Origin: Anaeroplasmataceae bacterium
Lineage (GTDB): Bacteria; Bacillota_I; Bacilli_A; Acholeplasmatales; Anaeroplasmataceae
Direction of reading: 5' to 3'
Assembly (NCBI GenBank): GCA_020024985.1
Contig: JAHHSW010000010.1
Location: 1-14,651 of the forward strand
Length of the DNA stretch: 14,651 nucleotides
The first letter of the stretch is position 1; each line of letters begins with the position of its first letter. This document shows positions 6,597 to 13,116 of this stretch, in pieces. A model generated the notes under the pieces. It did no database searches and had not been told where the DNA came from. It was given only the letters and a program-made list of their open reading frames with translations. Both the position numbers and the translations under genes were made by a program.

Positions 6597-6622
6597 GCTA
6601 TCACCACCATTTTCCTAATACT

Positions 6623-6651
6623 ATTTTACCATCAAACTTAATTAATATAAA
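6623..6651 (-). promoter_or_regulatory. possible extended -10 promoter of the FRG gene
   Basis: TGGTAAAAT (complement of 6623-6631) fits an extended -10. A weak -35, TTTATA (complement of 6646-6651), lies 17 nt upstream. It sits in the 57-nt gap after comEC. Read-through from comEC is equally possible. Confidence 0.4.
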
Positions 6652-6653
6652 TA

Positions 6654-8756
6654 TCATCTATAGGAACTTATCATATATCTATTCTTAGTAATAGTAACCC
6701 TTATGCTACCATCATTAATAGTATTATAAACCCTACTTACCCTCTTTAATCTAGCTAAAACACTGGGATCTGGATGATGATATTTATTATTTAGCCCTGC
6801 TGATATTATAGAATAGCTAGGCTTAACCACCTCTAAAAATTCAGGGCTTGAGGAGGTAATACTACCATGATGTCCTGCCTTCAATATATCAACCCTTAAA
6901 TAATTATGGTATTTCAAAACCAAATCATGCTCTACCTCACTTGTGATATCTGCACATAAAAGAAAGCTAGTATTATATATATTAAGCCTTATAGCTAAGG
7001 AATTCATATTAGAATTATTATAATTCTTAAGTGGTGATATAAAGCTAAAGCTTAAATTCTTTATCTTCATATTATAGCCTGCCTTAATAGCTAAGGACTT
7101 ATAGGGCTTAACTAGCCTTTCTAGTTTATAATCATATACCGGATATAAAACAAGCTTAACCTCAAAATAATCTAATACCTCCTCATAATCACCTAAATGA
7201 TCATCATCCGAATGAGTTAATACTAAATAATCTATCCTAGCTATTCCTAAATCCTTTAAATAATCAAAGGAATTAAAGGCATCAACTACCACAACACTAC
7301 TTCCATTTTTTATAACTGTACAATCCCCCTGCCCACAATCAAGGAAGGTTACAGTAGAAATAGGAATATATACTACTAATAGCTTTATAGCTAATAAATA
7401 AAGTATCATTAAAAAATAGGATAAAAGCCTTCCTCTTTCCTTATAAAGACTAATAATTATTAGAGTAAATATTAAATAATAGCCCAAAATCATAAGTGGA
7501 TTCATATATGGCATATGAATAACTGGAAGCATACTAGCTAAATTTACTACATAAACATTGGTAAAAAGATAAATATAGCCAAAAACAAAATCCCAAAAAG
7601 GAATAAGGGCTAATATATAGGAAATAGGTAATAAAATATGACTTACTAAAAGCGTTAAAATTGGTGAAAGTATTAATGAAAATATAGATATTATATTACT
7701 CATATTTAATACAAAGGGTAGGGTTATTAAATAGATTAGGCTATAGCTAATAAGCATACCTATAAGCTTATTCTTTACCTTAACAAGCTCATTAGTATAT
7801 ATTAAAATAAAGCTCACTAAATAGCTTAATATAAAGCCTATATAATAAGCCTGATAGGGATTAAATAAAAGCATTATAAGCATAGCTATTGATAGTATAT
7901 CTAGCTTACTATAGCGTATACTACTATTACTATTTAGCTTTCTAATAATCAAAAACAATAATGCTCTTACTGAGGAGGCTGGCGCCCCAATTAAAATTAC
8001 ATAAAGGCTAATAATTGATATTGGTATTGCCTCCCTATAATAATGAAATATATTTAAGAGTAAAAATCTAATGATTCCATAAAGCAGCATTATATGCATA
8101 CCACTAATAGCTAAAATATGTGAAATACCTAAAACACTATAGCCATCCTTTATTTCCTCATCCAATAAATTGTCTCCAAATACCATTGATTCAACATAGC
8201 TTAAGGAGGTAGGCCTTAAATATTTTTTTAAATACTTAATATAGCTAGCCTTTAATCTAGCTATAGTAAAGCCCTCCTTAATATAGCTTGAGCTATTTGC
8301 ATAAAAGGAATAGCTTATCCCCTTAGACCTTAAATAAAGCTCATAATCAAAATCACTTGGATATCCCTTAGGAGATATTTCATTGATTTTACCTTTAATA
8401 GAAACAACATTTCCTACCTCATACTGATTTTTGTCATATACAATAATCCTTTGAATACCGCTTCTAATTACATATGACCTTTCATTCTTAACCTCTATAA
8501 TGGTACCTATGTAGCTATCACTAGCTAATAGCTTATCTAAACCAAATCTAAGGCTCATTAAGCCCCCAAGTAAAATTATTACCAATATTGAATAGTAAAA
8601 ATAATCTGTTTTTAAAAATAAAAAAATCAAATATATTCCTAAAAGTATAAAAAAGTAAGGGTTTCTTAAGGAAATATAGAACAAAATAACAGCTATTATT
8701 ATAAAATGAAGCTCATTACAAAACGGCTTGCTTCTTAATTTCCTCAATAATGTCAT
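6654..8756 (-). CDS. comEC: competence DNA-uptake channel protein ComEC/Rec2
   Basis: ComEC carries single-stranded DNA across the membrane during natural transformation. The 700-aa product (numbering from the ATG at 8756) shows N-terminal membrane helices (about 17-70), an OB-like extracellular segment (about 82-130) and a competence domain (about 190-460) of many helices. That domain carries HILAISGMHI near 213-222 and GAPASSVRA near 257-265. The C-terminal metallo-beta-lactamase-like domain has CGQGD near 474-478, THSDDDHLGD near 514-523 and AGHHGS near 627-632. The hydrolase metal ligands look intact. The length is within the family range. A GTG at 8765 is also in frame, but AGGTG lies 6 nt before the ATG, so 8756 is preferred. 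It overlaps comEA by 41 nt. Confidence 0.95.
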   Translation of the reverse strand: MTLLRKLRSKPFCNELHFIIIAVILFYISLRNPYFFILLGIYLIFLFLKTDYFYYSILVIILLGGLMSLRFGLDKLLASDSYIGTIIEVKNERSYVIRSGIQRIIVYDKNQYEVGNVVSIKGKINEISPKGYPSDFDYELYLRSKGISYSFYANSSSYIKEGFTIARLKASYIKYLKKYLRPTSLSYVESMVFGDNLLDEEIKDGYSVLGISHILAISGMHIMLLYGIIRFLLLNIFHYYREAIPISIISLYVILIGAPASSVRALLFLIIRKLNSNSSIRYSKLDILSIAMLIMLLFNPYQAYYIGFILSYLVSFILIYTNELVKVKNKLIGMLISYSLIYLITLPFVLNMSNIISIFSLILSPILTLLVSHILLPISYILALIPFWDFVFGYIYLFTNVYVVNLASMLPVIHMPYMNPLMILGYYLIFTLIIISLYKERGRLLSYFLMILYLLAIKLLVVYIPISTVTFLDCGQGDCTVIKNGSSVVVVDAFNSFDYLKDLGIARIDYLVLTHSDDDHLGDYEEVLDYFEVKLVLYPVYDYKLERLVKPYKSLAIKAGYNMKIKNLSFSFISPLKNYNNSNMNSLAIRLNIYNTSFLLCADITSEVEHDLVLKYHNYLRVDILKAGHHGSITSSSPEFLEVVKPSYSIISAGLNNKYHHPDPSVLARLKRVSRVYNTINDGSIRVTITKNRYMISSYR

Positions 8757-9297
8757 CAGATACACCTAAAAGCTTCTTAAGCTCACTAAAGCTTTCTATT
8801 TTTTTAGTTTTTCTATACTCTAATATTTTTTTGGACCTAGATGGTCCTATTCCCTTTAGAGTTTCAAGCTCCTTTTTACTGGCTGTATTTATGCATATTT
8901 GTGTACTATCATTATTATTATCCACATTAATAGAATTATTACTTGATGCTATAAAGATAGTTGTGCTTGCATCATATATTTTATCAAGCCTTTCATCTAT
9001 TACACTAAAGCCTGTTAAATAAAGAGAAATAGCCCTAAGAATTTCACCATAGGAGATACCCGGCTTCACCTCTAGCTCATAATGATCACAAACCTCATCT
9101 CCTTCTCCTGGAGCATTAATTTCACCTTCAATTTTAATGGTAATAAGCTCCATATTAGGCTCCTCTATTACCTCTGTTTCTTGACTTTCCTCTAGAGTAT
9201 TTTCATTAGAGCTACATCCCCTTAAAACGGGAATAAGTGCTAAAATAAAGGTTACTAATAATATTAATCCAATTACTAGAATTTCCTTAAGCCTCAT
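8716..9297 (-). CDS. comEA: competence DNA receptor ComEA
   Basis: ComEA is a membrane-anchored DNA-binding protein that hands transforming DNA to ComEC. The 193-aa product has an N-terminal membrane anchor (about residues 3-25), an acidic linker, a SLBB-type domain (about 50-115, with IEGEINAPGE) and a C-terminal helix-hairpin-helix DNA-binding domain (about 133-192). The last has CINTASKKELETLKGIGPSR and a second hairpin around LLGVSDDIIEEI. The SLBB domain carries a short insert after its PG motif. Residues LRGC after the anchor resemble a lipobox, but Arg at -2 makes lipidation unlikely. A GTG at 9306 lies inside the ribosome binding site AGAGGTGAT, so the ATG at 9297 is the start. comEB is absent, as in many species. 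Confidence 0.94.
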   Translation of the reverse strand: MRLKEILVIGLILLVTFILALIPVLRGCSSNENTLEESQETEVIEEPNMELITIKIEGEINAPGEGDEVCDHYELEVKPGISYGEILRAISLYLTGFSVIDERLDKIYDASTTIFIASSNNSINVDNNNDSTQICINTASKKELETLKGIGPSRSKKILEYRKTKKIESFSELKKLLGVSDDIIEEIKKQAVL

Positions 9298-9344
9298 TAA
9301 AATCACCTCTATATAATATATAGAAGCTTTTTTAAAAAATTTTT

Positions 9345-9373
9345 AAAAAAAGTAGCCAAATTAATGGCTACTT
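9345..9373 (-). terminator. intrinsic terminator of the FAD protein-yfcE operon
   Basis: The 9-bp stem AAGTAGCCA (9350-9358) / TGGCTACTT (9365-9373) has a 6-nt loop and a T run on the minus strand. It separates yfcE from comEA, which must therefore have its own promoter in 9298-9344. That stretch holds -10-like TATATTATA sequences and A/T tracts but no convincing -35. Confidence 0.85.
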
Positions 9374-9384
9374 AAATAAGTGTA

Positions 9385-9912
9385 TTAAAATGTGTATTCC
9401 TTTAGCTTATTACCAGCTAAATCATATAATGCTACATTCTTTTCATCTAAAATAGCATAGCCTCTAGCACTTGAGGCCTTAGGAATGGTAATACTTCCTG
9501 GATTTAGATAAAGGCTCCCATCCTTCATTTCTAAAACAGGTATATGGGTATGTCCAGACATAATCATCATAGGCTTACCAGTATATTCATCTAAATGATG
9601 TCCATGCTCAAGATGGCAGGTAATACCATTTAGGGTAGCATCATAAGAATCTAAAATCTTAAAATCTAAGACCATTTGGTCTACCTCAGCCTCACAGTTA
9701 CCCTTAACACAAATAATCCTATCGGCAAGTGGGTTTAATACCGCAATAACCTTCTTAGGAGCATAGTTCTCTGGTAAATCATTTCTTGGGCCATGATATA
9801 ATACATCACCAAGGCATAGGATATAATCACAGCCTAGCTCCTTATATAGCCTTTCGATATGATTAGCTGAATCACTAGAGCCATGAATGTCTGATACAAT
9901 TAAATATTTCAT
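9385..9912 (-). CDS. yfcE: YfcE-type metallophosphodiesterase
   Basis: This small calcineurin-like phosphoesterase (about 180 aa in the family, 175 here) cleaves phosphodiesters in vitro; its natural substrate is unknown. Seen: SDIHGS with ligands D8 and H10, GDVLYHGPRNDLPENYAP (35-52; D36), GNCEAEVDQM (71-80; N72), HGHH (103-106) and GHTHIPV (120-126; H121, H123). The GPRN-LPE-YAP block is strikingly close to Escherichia coli YfcE as I recall it, stronger than the general MJ0936 similarity. The ATG at 9912 is preceded by AGTAGGTAA, which contains the TAG stop of the upstream gene, so the two are coupled. It is the second gene of its operon. Confidence 0.94.
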   Translation of the reverse strand: MKYLIVSDIHGSSDSANHIERLYKELGCDYILCLGDVLYHGPRNDLPENYAPKKVIAVLNPLADRIICVKGNCEAEVDQMVLDFKILDSYDATLNGITCHLEHGHHLDEYTGKPMMIMSGHTHIPVLEMKDGSLYLNPGSITIPKASSARGYAILDEKNVALYDLAGNKLKEYTF

Positions 9913-9920
9913 ATAATTAC

Positions 9921-11342
9921 CTACTTATTTTCTATTAAATCATCGATGTGACGAGCAACATAAACACCATTAGCCCCTGCCTGAGCAAGACCACGAGTTA
10001 AGCCGGCTCCATCTCCACCTACATATAATCCCTTAATCTTAGTTTGGAAGTTATTATCGATATGAGGTCTAGCTGAATAGAACTTAGCCTCAACGCCATA
10101 GAATAATGTATGCTCATTTGCAATACCTGGAGTTACATGATCTAAAGCCTCAATCATTTCAATAATACTCTTCATTGTATTATATGGTAAAACTAAGCCT
10201 AAATCACCAGGAACTGCTTCCTTAAGTGATGGCTTAACAAAGCCCTCGTCAATTCTCTTTTGAGTTGAACGTCTACCCTTACAAATATCACCATATCTTT
10301 GAACAATGATGCCACCGCAAGATAGCTCATTTGCTAATCTACTCACCTGATGAGCATATTCATTTGGTAAATCGAATGGCTCACTAAACTTATGAGAAAC
10401 AAGTAGGGCAAAGTTAGTATTAATACTACCTAAGGCCTTAGAGGCATAGGCATGACCATTAGCTAGCATAGTACCACTATGGTTTTCTACTACTACGTGT
10501 CCTGATGGGTTTGAGCAGAAGGTTCTAACTACAGTACCAACGCTTGTTCTATAAATAAACTTACCCTCATAAAGATTTTTATTTATTTCCTCCATGATAA
10601 CATCGTTAGTTTCTACTCTAACTCCGATATCTACCTGGTTATTAGTCATCTTAATATCATTCTTCTTACAAATATCCTCAAGCCATGTAGAGCCATCTCT
10701 ACCTACAGCTAAGAAGACATAGTTAGATTCAATAATCTCACCTGATGGTAGCATGATACCCTTAACAGCACCATCCTCAACAATAACTGTCTTAACCTCA
10801 GTTTCAAACATCATGTCAATTTCCTTAGCTAAATCATCATAGATAGCAGCCTGAATCTTTAGGTTATTTTCAGTACCTAAATGACGAACCTCACTACGTA
10901 ATAGCTTAAGACCAACCGCAAGACCACGACGTTCAATTTCTCTAACCTTATCTGTTGTTGGATTAGTAATTTCCTTTGGAGCACCATATTTTAGGTTTAT
11001 TTGATCTACATATTTAATTAAATCTAATACAACCTTGTCATCAAGATAATCAGTTAACCAGCCACCAAATTCAGTAGTTATATTAAATTTACCATCAGAG
11101 AATGCACCAGCACCACCGAAGCCATTTGTAATACTACAAGCTGGTAAGCAGCCACTTTTACCATTAATGATAGGACATTTAGCAATCTTATGCTCATTTA
11201 CTGGACATTTTCTTGAATAAATATTTTTACCCTTATCAATTAATAGAATCTTTAAATCCTTATTTCTTTGCATAAATTCATAAGCACAGAAAACTCCAGC
11301 AGGACCTGCACCAACAATTATACAATCATATTTTTTTGACAT
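9921..11342 (-). CDS. FAD-dependent dehydrogenase-like protein (COG2509 type)
   Basis: The 473-aa product carries an N-terminal dinucleotide-binding fold (VGAGPAG at 10-16) and a second FAD-binding stretch near the C-terminus (GLYVGGDGAGLTRGLAQAG). This is the pattern of an uncharacterised family of large FAD-dependent dehydrogenases. Next to the first fold is a cysteine group, C46, C56, C65 and C69, followed by GFGGAGAFSDGK. The glycine-rich motif is the family signature, and the cysteines may bind a metal or an iron-sulfur cluster. The substrate is unknown. The ATG at 11342 has AAGGAG (complement of 11355-11360) at a somewhat long 12-nt spacing. It is first in the operon with yfcE, 8 nt apart. 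The leader starts with a hairpin (11387-11400). Confidence 0.88.
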   Translation of the reverse strand: MSKKYDCIIVGAGPAGVFCAYEFMQRNKDLKILLIDKGKNIYSRKCPVNEHKIAKCPIINGKSGCLPACSITNGFGGAGAFSDGKFNITTEFGGWLTDYLDDKVVLDLIKYVDQINLKYGAPKEITNPTTDKVREIERRGLAVGLKLLRSEVRHLGTENNLKIQAAIYDDLAKEIDMMFETEVKTVIVEDGAVKGIMLPSGEIIESNYVFLAVGRDGSTWLEDICKKNDIKMTNNQVDIGVRVETNDVIMEEINKNLYEGKFIYRTSVGTVVRTFCSNPSGHVVVENHSGTMLANGHAYASKALGSINTNFALLVSHKFSEPFDLPNEYAHQVSRLANELSCGGIIVQRYGDICKGRRSTQKRIDEGFVKPSLKEAVPGDLGLVLPYNTMKSIIEMIEALDHVTPGIANEHTLFYGVEAKFYSARPHIDNNFQTKIKGLYVGGDGAGLTRGLAQAGANGVYVARHIDDLIENK

Positions 11343-11386
11343 TTAAAATAGTCACTCCTTTTAATAAAATTAAAAAATAAAAGCAA

Positions 11387-11400
11387 GGCGTCTTTACGCC
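11387..11400 (-). promoter_or_regulatory. hairpin at the 5' end of the FAD protein-yfcE mRNA
   Basis: The 5-bp G-C-rich stem GGCGT (11387-11391) / ACGCC (11396-11400) has an AAAG loop on the minus strand. With transcription starting near 11401 it would form the very 5' end of the mRNA. A U-rich stretch follows. It could shield the 5' end from decay or act as a weak promoter-proximal terminator. Confidence 0.4.
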
Positions 11401-11407
11401 GAGCCTT

Positions 11408-11416
11408 ATTATAACA
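11408..11416 (-). promoter_or_regulatory. extended -10 promoter of the FAD protein-yfcE operon
   Basis: TGTTATAAT (complement of 11408-11416) is a perfect extended -10. The sequence 17 nt upstream (TATTAA, complement of 11431-11436) is not a usable -35. Start is expected near 11401. Confidence 0.6.
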
Positions 11417-11533
11417 TACTTTATAAAATTTTAATACTATAATTTTAAATTAATTAAGCTCTATATTATTGCCCATTAATTAAAGCCTTAAAGATATTAA
11501 GCTTAAATAATAAGCTCATAATAAGAAGATTTT

Positions 11534-11557
11534 TATACATTTTAGTATAAATGTATA
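11534..11557. repeat. perfect inverted repeat upstream of the nuclease promoter
   Basis: TATACATTT (11534-11542) / AAATGTATA (11549-11557) are perfect 9-bp arms around a 6-nt centre (TAGTAT). It lies about 37 nt upstream of the nuclease -10. It could be an operator for a dimeric regulator. The low G-C content also allows chance occurrence. Confidence 0.35.
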
Positions 11558-11593
11558 TATTTTTAATTATATCTTTATCTGGCCTTAAAATAA

Positions 11594-11602
11594 TGCTATA
11601 AT
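11594..11602 (+). promoter_or_regulatory. extended -10 promoter of the secreted nuclease gene
   Basis: TGCTATAAT (11594-11602) is a perfect extended -10 with only a weak -35 (TTTATC, 11574-11579, 17-nt spacing). Start near 11609 gives a leader of about 27 nt before the ATG at 11636. Confidence 0.65.
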
Positions 11603-11635
11603 ACTGAATTGAGTGAATAATTGAGGGGGAAAACA

Positions 11636-13036
11636 ATGAGAAAAAAATTAATATTATTGGCAGCATTATTCTTATGCATGTCAACAGCCTCTTGTAGTGA
11701 GGCTCCAGCTAATTCAGTACCTAGTGGTAGTATTCCATCAGAAACTATTCCTAGTACTAATCCTACTGCTCCTAGTACTAATCCAACTACTCCTAGTACT
11801 AATCCAACTACTCCTAGTACTAATCCAACTACTCCAACTGAGAGCGATTCAATTAAAGACAAATTTAACTGTATCTCTATTGCGAGTGCTTTAGAAAAGG
11901 CTATGGAGGCAGGAAATGCTTATACAGCTGAGGAATTCTATATATATGGTAAAATCATTAAGATTACAAGTCCAAAATTTGGTAACCTTGTAATCACTGA
12001 TGGTCAAAAGGAAATCTTCTACTATGGTACCTTTGATGAAAATGGTACAAAGTATGGCGATCTTAAGGATAAGCCTGTTGTAGGAGACGAGGTTGTTATT
12101 AGATCAATTCTTGGTACCTATAACGGAAAGCCTCAGGGTAAAAATGGTACTATAGTTGCATTTAAGCATGCAGGTAATGAGCCTGATATTAAGCCAACTG
12201 AGCCTATTACTCCAACTGAGCCTACAAAGCCTACTACTCCAACTGAGACTACAAAGCCTACTGGCCCAGTAAACCCACCTATTGATAATAATCTAACACC
12301 AGAAATCAATGCCTACTATGCTAATGCTAAGGGCACTAAGGGTGAGCTAAAGCAATCATTACATGATATTATATCTGTAAGAAAGGTTACAAGCTATGGT
12401 GATTTATGGAACACCTATAAGAAGGTAGACCTAAGACCAGATGGTAAAATTAAGGATATCTATTCTAATATAACTAACTTTAGACCTGGTGCAGATCAAG
12501 CCGGAAACTATTCAGCTGAGGGCGATAAATATAATAGAGAGCACACTATACCAAAATCTTGGTGGGGTGGTTCAACAAGTAACCAGGGTGCTGACCCATT
12601 TATCGTTTTACCTAGTGATGGTTTTGTAAATGGTATGAGAAGTAGCTATAGCTTTGGCGAGGTTAAAAGCGTTTCAAAGCAATCTAAGAATGGCTATTCT
12701 AAGCTAGGTAGCTCATTATATGGTGGACCTTCTACAGTCTTTGAGCCAGCTGATGAATGGAAGGGAGATATGGCACGTATCTACTTCTACGCTACAACCT
12801 GCTACTTTACTGACAACTGGAGAAGGGGTGATGGCCACTATATCTTCACTGCTAATGGTAACTTTGGTCTTACAGAATATGCTTATAAGCTATTCCTAAA
12901 ATGGCACTTCCAGGACCCAGTTAGTGATTGGGAAATCCAAAGAAATAATGGAATTTACCAAATAAATGGTAACAGAAATCCATATATTGATCATCCTGAA
13001 TTCGTTGAGCAAATTTGGGGAAATGTGACATTCTAA
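11636..13036 (+). CDS. secreted lipoprotein nuclease: OB fold plus endonuclease I domain
   Basis: The 466-aa product is predicted to be exported and lipid-anchored outside the cell, where it would cut DNA or RNA. Domains in order: signal peptide with lipobox STASC (C20); Thr/Pro/Asn linker with four PSTNPTT-like heptads (about 39-68); OB-fold nucleic-acid-binding domain (about 78-178, VITDG at 119-123); second Thr/Pro linker with PTEP units (about 183-215); endonuclease I domain (about 222-462). The last has REHTIPKSWW (301-310; general base H303), LPSDGFVNGMRSS (325-337), WKGDMARIYFY (375-385) and NRNPYIDHPE (446-455), so the active site looks intact. A TTG at 11621 is in frame, but GAGGGGG (11623-11629) before the ATG at 11636 decides the start. 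It is monocistronic, with a tandem TAATAA stop. Likely role: nutrient scavenging or feeding DNA to competence. Confidence 0.92.
   Translation: MRKKLILLAALFLCMSTASCSEAPANSVPSGSIPSETIPSTNPTAPSTNPTTPSTNPTTPSTNPTTPTESDSIKDKFNCISIASALEKAMEAGNAYTAEEFYIYGKIIKITSPKFGNLVITDGQKEIFYYGTFDENGTKYGDLKDKPVVGDEVVIRSILGTYNGKPQGKNGTIVAFKHAGNEPDIKPTEPITPTEPTKPTTPTETTKPTGPVNPPIDNNLTPEINAYYANAKGTKGELKQSLHDIISVRKVTSYGDLWNTYKKVDLRPDGKIKDIYSNITNFRPGADQAGNYSAEGDKYNREHTIPKSWWGGSTSNQGADPFIVLPSDGFVNGMRSSYSFGEVKSVSKQSKNGYSKLGSSLYGGPSTVFEPADEWKGDMARIYFYATTCYFTDNWRRGDGHYIFTANGNFGLTEYAYKLFLKWHFQDPVSDWEIQRNNGIYQINGNRNPYIDHPEFVEQIWGNVTF
11750..11833 (+). repeat. 21-bp tandem repeat, four units, in the nuclease linker
   Basis: Four head-to-tail 21-bp units (11750-11770, 11771-11791, 11792-11812, 11813-11833) begin CCTAGTACTAAT. 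Units 2-4 are identical; unit 1 differs at two bases. Each encodes one Pro/Ser/Thr/Asn heptad, so copy-number change stays in frame and alters only linker length. Confidence 0.9.
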
Positions 13037-13055
13037 TAAGCACCTTACAATATAG

Positions 13056-13082
13056 GAGCCGTAAATTACGGCTCTTTTTTTC
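13056..13082 (+). terminator. intrinsic terminator of the nuclease gene
   Basis: The 7-bp G-C-rich stem GAGCCGT (13056-13062) / ACGGCTC (13068-13074) is followed by a long T run. It starts 20 nt after the stop. Confidence 0.92.
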
Positions 13083-13086
13083 TATT

Positions 13087-13116
13087 AAAAAGACAGGAAC
13101 ATCACTATTCCTGTCT
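13087..13116 (-). terminator. intrinsic terminator overlapping the uvrC stop
   Basis: The 9-bp perfect stem AGACAGGAA (13091-13099) / TTCCTGTCT (13108-13116) has a T run on the minus strand. The uvrC stop (13105-13107) lies in the loop, so the final codons form the first arm. Confidence 0.88.

Noticed and set aside
8750..9022. 90-aa + strand frame inside comEA
   Set aside because: Antisense to the conserved helix-hairpin-helix domain; an ordinary shadow frame.
9189..9236. Lipoprotein signal in ComEA (LRGC after the anchor)
   Set aside because: Arg at -2 is not acceptable in a normal lipobox, and ComEA proteins are membrane-anchored by their helix.
9326..9350. Alternating A and T tracts upstream of comEA as a bent-DNA or promoter UP element
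   Set aside because: They partly form the T run of the yfcE terminator, and no convincing -35 follows; AT-rich genomes have many such tracts.
11385..11407. Alternative AAGGC/GCCTT pairing that would make an antiterminator with the FAD leader hairpin
   Set aside because: The outer arm (11403-11407) lies between the -10 box and the expected start near 11401, so it would not be transcribed.
11466..11684. 72-aa minus-strand frame with hydrophobic N-terminus
   Set aside because: It overlaps the nuclease promoter and signal peptide, has no ribosome binding site and is low-complexity AT-rich sequence.
11596..11862. 88-aa minus-strand frame rich in Val/Gly/Leu repeats
   Set aside because: It is the reverse of the 21-bp repeat in the nuclease gene; the periodicity comes from the coding repeat, not from a second gene.
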